A stretch of DNA of 64,000 bases, taken from positions 124,001-188,000 of the forward strand of contig JBQMRP010000071.1 in NCBI GenBank assembly GCA_052174455.1, given 5' to 3'. Shown here one piece after another: positions 52,880-64,000 of the stretch. Position 1 is the first letter of the stretch. Each line of letters opens with the position of its first letter. The DNA is from Arsenophonus sp052174455 (GTDB taxonomy: Bacteria > Pseudomonadota > Gammaproteobacteria > Enterobacterales > Enterobacteriaceae). Made by a program: the position numbers and the translations under genes. The notes beneath the pieces are model-generated. The model was not told the DNA's origin and did not search any database. It saw only the letters and a list, made by a program, of their open reading frames with translations.

Positions 52880-53490
52880 GTATACCAAAACCGTAGCAGA
52901 CATTGAAAATCATGATCACTCAGCTTTGACTGAACGGGGCTGGCAACAATAATTGACGATGAAAAGACGCGAAAACTTGATGTATTCTTATGGCACTTAT
53001 TGAACAGCTAGCCGGTAACTATAAAAACGTAAGGGATAACCTTGAATTGGCAATATTAATCAAACTTATCTATGTAGTCGCCACAAAGTTATAACTTGAT
53101 GAATAAATCTATCGCGTCGTTTTGATGAAGGTATATGCTGGTAAAACTGGTTACCTAGGTATGACGGCACTGGAGCTGGTTAGAGTTATTACACATTTTC
53201 AGCAAAAAGGTTTTAATGTGCATTCAAATCTAATTTACGTGGCGTTAAACCGATTTAACCGATTGCTAAAATCCTTGGCTATCAAGGATTCTTCTTCATT
53301 GCCTGGAGTTTGCTAACTCGGATGATGAAGTGCGTATAATTTCTAGATAAGGCGTTTTATAATGAAAATAAAAGTGGGGGGTCTAGTGTGACATTGACCT
53401 CCTGATCTGGATTAATCAGGATAATGTATCAGGCCGTCAAAATACTCGAAAGCCTCAATCGCTGGTATTTGCGCTGAATGCTGGTAATGC
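52880..53490 (+). pseudogene. GemA/gp16 family regulator remnant
   Basis: GemA (Mu gp16, DUF1018) is an early Mu protein that affects host gene expression. The core reads ELAILIKLIYVVATKL.LDE then IYRVVLMKVYAGKTGYLGM and TALELVRVITHFQQKGF (about 53047-53215). This is the family pattern LIKLIHVAxxxLxLDDDTYRxLLxxxTGKxSxxxMTxxELxxVLxxFxxKGF. Further on, AVKILESLNRWYLR (about 53431-53475) matches the C-terminal LKRW region. In-frame stops and shifts break it. Confidence 0.8.
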
Positions 53491-54770
53491 ATCTAGAGGT
53501 ATGCATCCACCGACTGAAAGTTATACCGAGCTTTTCAGAATTATAACACGACGGGCTGTTCATCGTTATAATAGATCAGATTGATGTTGGTACTGACAGT
53601 ACGGGTATTATCATCACCCAGGTCTGACGTAATAGTTCTGTTTATGGAGTAAGTGTTGTACAACAACATTATTATCTAACTCACCTAATGAAGTAGAGAT
53701 AAACACATGCTAATCAGATTTACTCTCGGCTGAATGCTTAGCTACATGAATTAATTGAGTGAATGAATAGCGTGACAGAAAATACCTTACATTCAGTATC
53801 CACAATTGTTGCAGCGCTACTGGATATTATGGATAATAAGCTCAACATCATGATTTTATTTTACCTATAAACACACGTCGCTTATCCAATAAAATGACAG
53901 CGTATGACAGCAGCGAGCATAACTATTATTTATCCAAAGGCAATACTCTACTGAACCCATTATGCAACGATGAAATATACTATCATTAACAGCAATAGTA
54001 GCTCCAGATTGAGGCGCTTGAAAGGAATATCGATTTGGATAGATATAGATTTATAAAGTAATTGCGACTAAATGTTAGCTCTATTTAAAACGCACCCAAT
54101 CTATCATGTTTATCCACTAAATAACACTGAGCTTTATCTAAATAATTGACTACCCCTAGGGGGTGCCCGGGTTGTTAATGGAGTACAATCCCTCCTTTAT
54201 TAACCTAATACTTATTTTATTACCAGAATCCCCTGTATTAAAGTTATCTCGTTATATTTTCCAGACTCGTTACGTAAAAACTTCCAGCCCGTCTCCCAGC
54301 GCTGATCTCCTAATGTTATCCGTCTGTGCTATACCTGTTTGATGGATGGATAATTCGTCCATATCGCTCGATAGCAGCGGCGTAGTTACTGTATACTAAA
54401 GTCATCCAGATGGCAACCTCACCACTGATACATAAAAAATATCAGTATAATCTTAAAGGGGATGGGTCTCTTCTGTGGCGGGAGATATGCGACAGATTTT
54501 CACCGTGATTAACTGTGAAGGTAACCGTATTGCTATCAGATGGTAGCATGTAGTGTTTGTCATCTTTGTTCGCAATCTTACCGCAGGGCATTTACGCATT
54601 TGTGAAGTTGCTAAAACGGTTGAATAGTCGGTGATATTCCAGAAGACTATAATGAGTTTTGTCACTGTATTAAGGTAAATAGCGTAATTATGATTAGCCT
54701 GAAAATAATACCCACATCGCCGAGCTAAATAACTGTTTGACATTGAGCACCTGAACCCCTGAGTCGGCGA
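53491..54770. other. Mu-like middle region, unresolved
   Basis: About 1.3 kb of broken frames. In Mu this interval holds mor, C and lysis genes. Weakly coherent pieces occur (for example EALERNIDLDRYRF at about 54010-54050), but none is assignable. The minus-strand open frame at 54453-54782 has no recognisable domain and runs against the phage direction. Confidence 0.4.
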
Positions 54771-54925
54771 GATCGTGAACAAGCTAATAAAACAGTACTA
54801 CTGCTGTTGCCTGCTTGTGGCATTATTGCTCACTACGTTGATTTTCTCTAGTAGCGCAACAGCTAGCAGGAAACTGCACTGTACAGATTTGTATCAGAAG
54901 CGGGACAAAGCTAACGTAGGTAACT
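54771..54925 (+). pseudogene. Small membrane or lysis-type protein remnant
   Basis: A short GTG-initiated frame with a signal-anchor-like N-terminus (KQYYCCCLLVALLLTTLIFS) followed by a polar tail. Position after the middle regulator region fits a holin or spanin-type lysis gene of Mu-like phages, but no family motif is visible. Confidence 0.25.
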
Positions 54926-56099
54926 GACGGAGAAACGCAAATACAACAATTGTTTCATTACTTGAAGCAAACACTAATAGATGAAAACAACAGTATTGCG
55001 AAGAAAATGAAAAAATAGTTAACAGGTGCATCAGGGGATTATTTTGGGTAATTATACAATCAGTCTACGCCTGTGGTCTTGTGGCTGATCGTATACAGCC
55101 ACACACTCCCTCCTTCTTCGTAAAATTCTAACATTACCCACCCCATCCTTTCTTGACTGGTTTATTGGTGAGCTGTTTGACTCCGGCTGTTAAGAGCTAG
55201 AGTCATTAACCTTTAGCCCAGTGTAGAGTATTTACTTTAACTGGTGACCATGATTAAGCAGTGTAATATCGATAAAACCCCATTATGCTAGGAAAAATAT
55301 TACCGTTAAATTTAACGTATGATGAGTAAGCGATGAAAAGGATAATCTCGATAACGAACAACGGATAGACCTAAACCCACACAGCGAATTATTATGCGAC
55401 ATACTTTTAGGGTGTCCAGGCAGACTCCGGGCTTGGCTAACCGTGATAACTACAGGTTCGGTAAGAAGTGCGCTACTTATTGGATTTTGCGCTAAAATAT
55501 TATATCGCGTCGGCTTTATCCTGTGAGGGATAAAGTGTCCAAACGGCGACTTGCTGTTTTTATATGGCTGATGCGCCTCTACTTTTATAAACGTGAGCAG
55601 ATCCAGATCCTAGCGCATTAAAAACTCCTTCTCTGACTGTAGAACTCCGCCTGGAGTTAACCTTAATGGCTCCCCTTCCATCCTCCCCCGCAAGGAAGGT
55701 GTAGCCCCACACTAAGTGGAAATTATCAAGTTGAGAGATGATTTAAAAGGGACCTGCATTAGCTGGAGTTATTAGTGGAAAAGGTTCTCTACTAAAGAGA
55801 CGAATGATTGATGTTATTTTAACACAAAACCAGCGTCTAGTATATAGAGAATATTCATTGAATGATTATCATAGCGAATTAAATGAATCAGCGTTGTATG
55901 GCTATTTCGTAGTTGACTGGCATAAAGTTATTGTGTAACCGTATGCGCGATCATCTTTCCTAGGCTAGCAAGCAAAATGACCTGTTTGTCGCTTCACATT
56001 GCATGGTAGCTATCTGGTGGTTCATTTGAGTAGATGTGAACAGGAGATTACCGAAAGTATCACAACCCGGTACTACTTTGCGAAATAGCCACACGCGTG
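54926..56099. other. Mu-like region between lysis and terminase genes, unresolved
   Basis: About 1.2 kb of broken frames in phage-like base composition. In Mu, small genes gp23-gp26 lie here. None could be identified. Confidence 0.4.
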
Positions 56100-56660
56100 A
56101 GTCCCACAATAAGGTTGATTTATTACTGGAGAACATTTATCAATGCCTGTTGAAATGCTTCAAGAAACGCATTATCCATTACAAATTGTAGACAAGATTA
56201 ACTGATTAATTTATTTAGCGATCTGTCTACCGAGTATTAACTCTTCTGTTTAGAAGTTAACCCAGCTGGCAATGTAAAACAAACGAGTGGCATGGAGTTT
56301 ATGTGAGCTGCGTGAGGTAGTTCGCAGGTTTATTGCTGAGTCAAGTGAAAAAATTGACCGGTGAAATTTTTCCTCGCAACTGATTATGAAAATTCCACGC
56401 TTCCCTCTCGATTGTTGAATAGTATCCAGTAAGCACCCGGATTGTTAGTTAGGATAACGAAGAGATTGATATTAATTTTGTCAAAGAAGTCCTGCTGGCA
56501 GGAAGCGTCTTAAAGGGATGATAGAAATGAGGAAACAGGCACGAAGACGGAAATTCTCGCTAGGGGCTTTTCTATGCTAAGGAATTGGCTAACACCATTA
56601 GTGAAGTACTCCATGAGAGGATGGCGTGAGTTATACCAGATGAAAAAATAAATCCGCAAT
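56100..56660 (+). pseudogene. Probable gp27-like small terminase remnant
   Basis: The stretch begins NKVDLLLENIYQCLLK (about 56107-56155), resembling the start of DUF3486/gp27 proteins (RSKVDxLPExIRxxLxxxL). Later coherent pieces such as REVVRRFIAESSEKIDR (about 56312-56362) follow in the right order. Its place directly upstream of the large terminase supports the call. Sequence evidence alone is modest. Confidence 0.45.
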
Positions 56661-57399
56661 ATTTTACTGTCTAAGGTTTAATAATTTAACATGTTCAGAA
56701 CAAATAATACCAAAACAACAAATCTGCGATTATCAAACGCTAATTTATATACTTATGATAATTGTTTCAATCTATCTTTCTAGATAGATGAATAAACGGT
56801 GATTCAATATCGAGTGGTGCTTAATCGTGCAATTTATACGTGCTTTCATTGTATGATATAAGAAAGCAACTGAAAATTTTTTTCAAGAAGGTGCAATAAT
56901 TTTTTTAGATATACATTATAACAGATATTCCAACCTCTAGGTTGACTATGGAGAACTGCTAAAATCTATTTCTGTTGCTGCAACAGAAGATACTAGATTA
57001 CATGAAACAAGTTATCCATGAACTTAATATTGAAACAAAACTTTTAATACCACTATCTACTGTTCTTTCATAATCTTTTTATTAGTTAATTGTTTTAATT
57101 TAATAAAATTTAGCAAAATAATTTGTTTAAAAAGTAGAGAAATTCTACACGTCATCAGAACTATAACTTATCAGAGCAAAAATTTTCAAAGGCTTGTTTA
57201 GTGTTTTTTATAAAACGTTTAAAGTAGGATGATGTTTATTTTTTAGAATTTTACAATTCCTGCTGCAGAAATTGATTTAAAGAAAAGATGTTATAAACAA
57301 TATTTCCATGATGTTAATAAACGTAGTAATGAAAACACTTTATTATCTAACACCTTCTCATAAATTTGACCTGCTCAAGGTCACACCCATGTCTACGGC
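56661..57399. other. AT-rich interval inside the prophage
   Basis: This 0.7-kb stretch is clearly more AT-rich than the phage genes on both sides and has no readable phage motif. It may be an eroded insertion or the most decayed part of the gp27/gp28 junction. Confidence 0.4.
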
Positions 57400-58870
57400 C
57401 AAGTAGATGTGCTAGAATTATTGAAATTACTCGAAAATATGATGCTATTTTACCTTATCAATAACGTTGATTTCTAGATAACAAGCTGTGTGTGCATTGC
57501 TAAAAATTTAGCTGTATTGGACTTGACTTAAGCCGAGTCCGAGTATAGCAGTTATCACTGCTAGCAAGCTGGAATTTAATGGTGAGGATAATGCGTTTTA
57601 TATTGGTAACAAGAAGGAGATGGTGTTGGAATATATTGTTGTTTACACGCTATTTTGTGCCTTTAACCAACTAGTTCAATGAAATGTCTATGAGTCCACC
57701 TTTTAAAACAGCAAGAAGTATGAGAAAATCCTGCAGTACATGATCTATTTTCCAGGCAGTGGCTTTAAAATTTAGGTGTTAAATTCTCGTCTTTCTAATC
57801 TTTGCGATTTGTAGGACTATGTGCTGATTGAACAAGGTCGCTTTTCACGAATCCCTTGAAAACTACTCAGGTTGCACTGACACTTAAGATGTTAGGGTCC
57901 ACGGGTACGATTAATTTCTATCTACAAGGGAGATAGATAACCCATTTAATGCTTGAATTAAGAATGTGCTTGCGAGGGGCGAAAATATTACATTCTTGAG
58001 CACATCAAGGTGAATGAGGTGATTAAGAAAAGATTGTATTATCATACTCTGTTATGTTACTGAGCAGTATGTGTCGTCTGATTCCGAAAAATCTTGGCGC
58101 CATAATCTGTGTAAAACTCTTCCAATAGCGAATGTAATGAGGAAGAATATGAGGCGGCGCTCTTCGCAAGTTAGACGGATGCTTATTCCTGTGTTGTTCC
58201 TTCTGCTGATTGAGATAAGCGATGCCTCTGTTAGGCTTGTCTTCCCACTACTGAACTTTGAATTTACCTAAATTTGAGTTTTGGATAGGAAAGACAACAT
58301 AAAACCAAGATGCAACTTGCTATAAGGCCCATCTTGAGAGGGTGCTAGCTGACTTTGTATCGAATCGGTGTTACTATTTCAGCGAGAACTTCACATAAAA
58401 TGATAATCTATCGGTGTTTATACTACTGGCTATTGCGCTTGCTTTAAGTAAGTCCGAGAGTTGTACGTCCAGTAACACAATGTCATCTATAACTAGGAAA
58501 ATAGATGATACCTTACATTCTGACCAAGCTATATTTCTGCCCGAACATGCTGGATTATATTACGCCATTTGGGAAATGGTATCCCGAGTGGATGCTAAAA
58601 CTAAAAGGTAGACTGAAGCTAAAAAAATCTAACCCCATCCCAAATAAAGTCCATGCTGGATTATTTCTGCATATCAAAATAGTGAACGGTATTTCACAAA
58701 TAGATAAGAGTCTCAAGGTAAGGAATACGGCAGTCAGATATTCAAAGGGGCACTCCGTTACGGTGACTATTTGGTAATACTCTGTATGGTTAACCGCGTC
58801 GCGATATATTGGAGACAATTTCGTGGTGAATTGATTATACATCTGTTTAGGCACTGTCGACGCATGAGTA
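57400..58870 (+). pseudogene. Mu gp28-like large terminase remnant
   Basis: The large terminase is the ATPase/nuclease that packages phage DNA. The fragments follow the gp28 family order: DAILPYQ.R.FLDNK (about 57448-57490; family LLPYQxRWxxD), EDNAFYIGNKKEMVLEYI (about 57585-57640; family FYIGxNKxMALEFI), then SGFKI.VLNSRLSNLCDL and DYVLIEQGRF (family ASGxEVxALSSRPxNLRG...VxIDEAAF), GPRVRLISIYKGD (family GGRVRxISTHNG), and EHIKVNEVIKKRLYYH (family HxxTFDEAIxxGLYxRI). Many in-frame stops and a few shifts lie between them. Confidence 0.85.
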
Positions 58871-58879
58871 TACACTTGA

Positions 58880-60180
58880 GAACCTCGATGAGATTGATAA
58901 TGATGACAATTGCGAATTTAATTCGAGTGATGTAATAAAGCAGCTTATTGATATTTATGTTTAACTGCTTGTGTTTTCATCGGATAACTAAACGGAAAAG
59001 ACCAATATTCTAGAAGTGGTGAGTTATGATTCTGAGTATTTTCGGCGTCGGGGTATTCAAACACTAACGCATTACGTGTTGTTTGCAGACAGTATAGCGC
59101 AGTGACGTAACTGTCCTGGTGGTATTTGGCCGCCAATCTGAAAGAAAATACACCCATCTATTTTTTTTGAATTTAGCAAGCGATGCCAAGTTATCTATAG
59201 TCTGAAATAGCGTATTTAGCCAGCAGTGATAACCCCAGCACCAAAGAAAAGTCTAGGGATGGTAATAAAGACTGGCTCATTGATATGTCATGGTTTAATA
59301 ATGCACTGTTTAAGGCTACCTATCTCCTACTCAAAGTATATGCGATAAAGGAAATTATCTGGGATCGTGTCTCAAAAATGAGTTTTTCTATCGTCGTCCA
59401 ATTCTAGAATTTAACGTTGTTCTGAATTAATCCTTAGACCTATCCTAATTTAGGATTGCGTGATGGTAGCCTTGCCAGGCAAGTCATTGCAGTTGTTTGT
59501 CTGGATTTTTGCCATGCGGATAAGGATGAGACTAGCTATCCCGACACTTATTGTCTGGTATATACTCTGATTTGGCTATTTATTTTAAAGAATTACAGCG
59601 TACGGGATATTTCGCAAAGTTTCTAGAGATTTATGAACTGCTGGTTTGTGGGGCGAGGAAATTCCTAGTGTCGAGCAGAAAGTGCCATAATGAAGACTGT
59701 GATTGACATTGGCTGCATCTGAATGAGCCTGTTATTTGATGCTATCGATAATGGTCGATCTACTATTTTTATGGCAATGATTATCTGGAGCACGCGATAT
59801 CTAAAATCTATCTTTAGTAGGACACTAAACTTAGAGACTCTACATAAAGGCACTCGTTCGCTGGGCGAGATATGGATAATGTAATGTATAAGAAGATCTA
59901 TAACGCTGATTTACGTCAGCTGTTACCCGGACCTTTAATCATGATCTCACTTACCGATACTAGCACTTAAAAGCTCTGTCCCGCTTAACTTGCAGAGGAT
60001 GGGCTAGACCTGGGTTTTGATATGCTTAAATACAAGAATATGATCATATTTGCGAAGCTATTCCTAAACTGCCAACCAGCATCTTGATCCCTTCTCCTAG
60101 ATCTAAGATAAATTGTATATTCTAATGTCAGATAGAAATGAGATAGTGCTTACCATTTAGACGCTACTGGCAGTAGCGCA
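58880..60180 (+). pseudogene. Mu gp29-like portal protein remnant (DUF935)
   Basis: DUF935 portal proteins form the vertex through which Mu-like phages package DNA. Readable blocks in order: ALFKATYLLLKVYAIKEIIWD (about 59308-59370; family LLDAxxxGFSxxEIxW), YTLIWLFILKNYSVRDISQS (about 59562-59620; family RVLIWPYLFKNYSVRDFAEF), AIMKTVIDIGCI (about 59690-59720; family LMKAVxDIGxxAAxxIP), and AMIIWSTRYLKSIFSRTLN with the following GTRSLGE and ADLRQLLPGPLI (family AMIxWCExxxSKxILGxTL...DARQLAxTLTRDLI). Stops and frameshifts interrupt it. Confidence 0.85.
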
Positions 60181-60429
60181 GATTATGTTATTTCGAGCTT
60201 CATACAAGTCAATTAGATAAACGCTGCACTGTATGTAGTAGAGATAGAAACTAACTTTCTCCGTAAGTTGAACGTCAGTGCCTACCTACTTATGTCTCGG
60301 TGATAGCGACTATCTTGTGAGCAAGATAGTGGAGGTGGAGAAATTCTTTACCCAGAAAATGAACGACTGCGCACTAATTAAACTGTTGACTCACGTTATC
60401 TTTTCCCTGAAAAGATGAAACGTTTCAAT

Positions 60430-61080
60430 GTTATAATCGATTGATTTTGGCGTTGGGGGTCCTCCCTCTCTCTGCCGCCGAAAGAGGTTATTACCTTACC
60501 TTCCGGAGCCAGGGTATCAGATTACCTGGAACTGCTTTGAGCAACAGGGGGCGAGTTTATATCTGAATGTTTAGTGTTGCCAAGGTAGTGCAACTAGATC
60601 TTTTGAATGTGATTTTTGATGAGGTAGGCTTAGCTGTTGCCAGGGAATATTCTAGCAGGACTTTATTGATATGCTGACGCTTAGGCTGCAAAGCTTGGAT
60701 GATAGAAAATAGATGCTGATAGACAGATAGGGTAATACTGGAACCGTAAAACTGAACATCGCTCGCCGTTTGGCGATAATATATAACACCAATACCTGGT
60801 TAGCTTATAATGCTACCCAATATGCACAGCTTACTTACATTTTCGCAGATCTTTATCTCTACTGCCAGGTTATGTGTGGGCCGTTTAGGAAAAGGCTAAC
60901 TCCAACCCTCGTAATACAAGCCCTGTATAGTAAAGTTTTTCGTTACGATCACCTTTATTAAAAAATCTATTACCGCTAAATTAGTTTAACTACTATTCCC
61001 CAGTACATGTCTTTTTAAAACACTAGATGGATAGTTTTGAGCTGTATGTTGCGAAAGATGCCGATCCTCCACCCTAAACA
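60430..61080 (+). pseudogene. Mu gp30-like (F) head morphogenesis protein remnant
   Basis: The F-like proteins are minor head or injection components. Blocks: PPKEVITLPSGARVSDYLE (about 60475-60530; family LPPKEAIxYxxxKGxxVSxxY), FSVAKVVQLDLLNVIFDEVG (about 60570-60630; family AFTVAKxxxxDLLxDI), LNIARRLAIIYNTNTWLAYN and ATQYAQL (about 60752-60835; family LGSPxRLxTIYRTNxxxAYxAGRYxQM), ending with SKVFRYDHLY (about 60930-60960; family GKVFRYDDPFW). The last part stays open at 60770-60961. Order gp28-gp29-gp30 is exactly that of Mu. Confidence 0.85.
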
Positions 61081-64000
61081 TCCATAAAATAGAACTTATC
61101 ATAGATAAATATAGAGAGAAAATCGTCATCTGTTACCAATCTTTAATGATGACAAGATGAAAATGATGTCCAATGTGGATTAGTTCTAATATTCAGGTAT
61201 GATGATATTCAGTATTGACTAGATAAATACCGTAATTTATTAAAATAAAGAGATAGCATTGCATGAATCGTTAGTAAAAGATCTAAACAAGCAGCCTGGT
61301 GTACTCTAGTATTAGATTATTCACTTGCTCGTCAGGTTTGACAACGTTTTGCTCCATCAAGACCGTCTTCATAATAAGCAGATAGCTGCAAAATATGCTG
61401 CCCATAGCGGCGACCACCCACCGTGTGTGGTTCACAGATATAGATGTTTTCGTCCTTACTGATAGTTAGTCTAGTGGAGATTAGCTTAAACACCTTATCG
61501 CATGGGCATTGCCCATGATGATTTCACCTCCATGCTTTGCTAAGTGACAGTGGAACTATTTGTCTAGAAGGTTTCTTGGATGTGGTTCACATCAGTAAGC
61601 AAATGTCGCTGCCAAAAGGTATGTACTCTAATTATCTAAATGCTGAGTTATCAGATTTTGCCTTTATAAGTGCAGTTATTAATCTCTATCTTTAGAGCGT
61701 ATTTATCAGGACACGGAAGAATGTTACTGAGCCTGATCCAGTCAGTAGTGAAGAGAACCCAGCTAACGTTGGTCATCCTGTACCGCATCACCGAGAGGGT
61801 GATGCAACACGGTACGCTTTATCTATCAACAAGCAGTTGTGTTATCCATTGTTTATGTCAATGGTGAACAAGTGCAGATGATCGGTAGCTGATGATGGTG
61901 TTGCGATATCGATAATTAGATTTTACTCACTGACTCTTGATCAGTATTGCCTGTAGCTGCTCGATAGTCTATCCTGACAGTTAATTCTATCAACGTACCC
62001 TGCAATAGATTGCATAAGACCTGTGTGGGCTCCTTTTGGCATCACAGTGTGTTAAGAGATATCTAACCACGAGATCAATAAACTCTTTTTTTCTTTACAC
62101 TTTGATTCTCTGAAAGTGTGGTGATATACTAAACTGGGTGCCGCATCACCGTGGGTTTCTGGTAATCAATAACGCCGACTGGGAGACCTTGCAGTTGAAT
62201 AATAATTGGTTGTTTGCTAATTACGGCTAGAGCTGTATAGACTATTATAGCGTTATTTAATTAAATATCATTACGGAAATCATGTGATCGATGTCAACAA
62301 GGAGAAAAGTGACGATTCCGCGATTGTGCGTTATCGTTTCAAAGTCTTCTAGCTGATAGAAGACTCATTCCAACGACAGCACGGCTGTGCGATATCTAGG
62401 AAAGCCGCCGGGCGTTGATGCAATCCAGACGCTTTACTGCTGTAGTAAAGAGGTGCGATGCGAAAGCAGCAAACTGTGAGAAGATTAAACATCTGACCTG
62501 TATTATTGGGGTATATCTGTTTATGGGTCACCCGTGATATGTTAATTAACTAGGTTCAGTTTGATATGGAGAAAGCAAGAGAGAATAGAGAACGCTAATA
62601 TTGATATTGTGATCCTGTGCTGGGCATTTATCATACTAGCGAGAGGGGTAAGTAAGCAGTAAGAGAGAGGAGGATGCTTGGTGCGGCCTGGGTTAATTAG
62701 GAGAATAAACTCGATGAATAATATTCTATTGCAATGTTTGTTTGCCTCGGTGAGGCGTAAAACCAGACTGCTGTTTAGATGAGGAATCTTAAGTAAGAGG
62801 ATAATAGACTGAAAGCGTAAAACATTCAGTTGTGATGGTGCTGGATTGTGAAACCCTCAATGAAGTTAACCGTTCACAGAAATATTGTGCATCAACGTGC
62901 CATTACCAGCTCTGAAGATGTATATGTCATGTTTTGGTGGCATTCATAACCAAGTGACTGTGCTATTAGCAGATTGATGTTATCAATCTACCAGGTTTAG
63001 CTGGGATAGCGGCTAATATCACTCATATGAAAGGGATCGCTTGCGCCTTATCTCTAAGGCGAGCCTGGTTTATATTATTACCTGTAAAACCCTGGAAATT
63101 GTTGATGAATACAAGGCGGTATTTAGCATACGACAATGCGTTTTACTGGTGATGCAGAAATAATAAAGAGCGAACCGTGAAGCAGAGGATGGAAATTGAG
63201 AATAGCGTTGAATCTAAACTTATCCTCACAGGATAGAAGGGGGTATTAGCGGTGCCAAACAAAGGCTTCCATTGCCATAAAGAAAATGGACATGGGAAGT
63301 CTAACAGTAAGAGTCATAATGAGTGACGTAGCGGTGCTCTGGATGGATGGTGAAGGGAGATTCTTGCAGGATTGGGAAAAATTTATTCAGCGACGACGGC
63401 ACTTATGTGTATGTTTATCAATAAGCTAGCTGAGATCTTCAAGAGTTTATAGGGTGACGACTAGTTACCACGTTAGTTCGGTTTGGCTCACGACTATAGC
63501 TACTGTCACAAGAAAGGCGTTATCCAACTTATTGTGGAGCAGTAAGTTATACGCATTAGGTAGTTGCATGACTAGCTGTTGAGTTGACCGTGCATCTGAC
63601 TCTCCAAGAATGGGAGAGTCCAGTTATTTATATTTAAAGCCCATCTAGAGAAGAGGATTTAAATGTCATACCATTACTCATGTTGAGCGAACTTATTTAG
63701 CAACCTCACAGGATAATTGCAGGATATTTATCCGTTAAGGGGCGCTCTTGCTTGATACAGAAAGCCTGTTGGGGCAATTACTATGACCCCAAGTCTGAGA
63801 TAGTATCCAGTAAATTATTCAAAGCGAAACCAATGAGAGTAAACTGCTTAAACATTACATCTTTTAGAGTATTTTTCATAAAACATACGAATCTCACTCA
63901 ATATCTGGTCAGTCTTATCACTGTATAATGCAGTCGGGTATGCCTTCGAAACCTATTTGCAACTTTGGTCCGACGGGTGGAGCTGTATTAGAGAGCCTAA
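61081..64000. other. Mu-like late region continuing beyond the window, unresolved
   Basis: About 2.9 kb of broken frames with phage-like base composition. In Mu the next genes encode virion morphogenesis protein G, the protease/scaffold I and the major head protein T. I could not identify them with confidence. Pieces such as HHRGFLVINNADWETLQLNN (about 62143-62205) look protein-like but are unassigned. No right end of the prophage is visible before the window stops. Confidence 0.45.
63598..63620. terminator. Hairpin in the prophage late region
   Basis: A perfect 8-bp stem (GACTCTCC at 63598-63605 and GGAGAGTC at 63613-63620, 7-nt loop), followed on the plus strand by a T-containing stretch. 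It could be a relic of a terminator between late genes. Confidence 0.4.

Noticed and set aside
54453..54782. 109-codon minus-strand open frame in the prophage middle region
   Set aside because: It runs against the phage gene direction and gives no motif. I treat it as a chance frame in less AT-rich DNA.
58414..58875. Overlapping open frames of 65-106 codons on both strands
   Set aside because: They fall in the C-terminal part of the gp28-like terminase remnant and its junction with the portal remnant. None is a separate gene.
48000..64000. Type VI secretion or conjugative element as the source of the broken frames
   Set aside because: First impressions of ATPase-like and membrane pieces suggested this, but the readable motifs fit Mu-like A, B, DUF3164, GemA, gp28, gp29 and gp30 in order. 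No VgrG, Hcp, TssB/C or Tra/Vir motif was found.
1..64000. CRISPR arrays, rRNA or tRNA genes
   Set aside because: No regularly spaced repeats with spacers and no tRNA- or rRNA-like sequence was seen. The repeats present are IS-sized and eroded.

Overview
The window is a stretch of chromosome from a gammaproteobacterium of the Enterobacterales that is far along in genome decay, most likely an insect-associated endosymbiont. Every intact protein aligns end to end with an Escherichia coli-type enterobacterial orthologue, and several E. coli neighbourhoods are preserved: ruvC-yebC-nudB-aspS-yecN-cmoA-cmoB-cutC-argS, trmO-proS, ybaL/gsk convergent, and ffh-rpsP-rimM-trmD-rplS followed by tyrA. The DNA is strongly AT-rich and only about 17.5 kb of 64 kb (roughly 27 %) is intact coding sequence. 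The rest is eroded genes, dead insertion sequences and AT-rich spacer. Decayed Serratia symbiotica, Arsenophonus and similar symbionts fit this picture, but I cannot choose between them from sequence alone.

Layout. 1-1 kb is AT-rich spacer. 1.0-2.8 kb holds remnants of ruvC, yebC and nudB beside intact aspS (2.8-4.6 kb). yecN, cmoA-cmoB, cutC and argS follow to 16 kb, separated by dead IS256, IS481 and IS1595 copies. 16-27.5 kb is IS debris and spacer around a broken trmO and intact proS. 27.5-30.7 kb is ybaL/gsk. 31-32.8 kb is one copy of an unidentified 1.8-kb repeat that still carries an open 55-codon frame. 34.7-38.3 kb is the ffh and trmD-operon block with clear hairpins. 41.2-43.0 kb is the second, inverted copy of the repeat, then tyrA (43.1-44.2 kb), then more IS debris.

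From about 48 kb to the end of the window there is no intact gene. The reading frames, broken by stops and frameshifts, are those of a Mu-like transposable prophage in Mu order: transposase A, target-capture ATPase B, a DUF3164 protein, GemA/gp16, a probable small terminase (gp27), large terminase (gp28), DUF935 portal (gp29) and the F-like head morphogenesis protein (gp30). The late region beyond gp30 runs off the right edge and I could not resolve it.

Function. The survivors are mainly translation and tRNA functions: three aminoacyl-tRNA synthetases, S16, L19, RimM, TrmD, CmoA/CmoB and Ffh. With them are one amino-acid enzyme (TyrA), purine salvage (Gsk), one membrane antiporter-type protein (YbaL), CutC and the small membrane protein YecN. 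Recombination (ruvC), nucleotide sanitation/folate (nudB) and one tRNA modification (trmO) genes are lost, as expected for a host-restricted genome. All mobile elements look dead.
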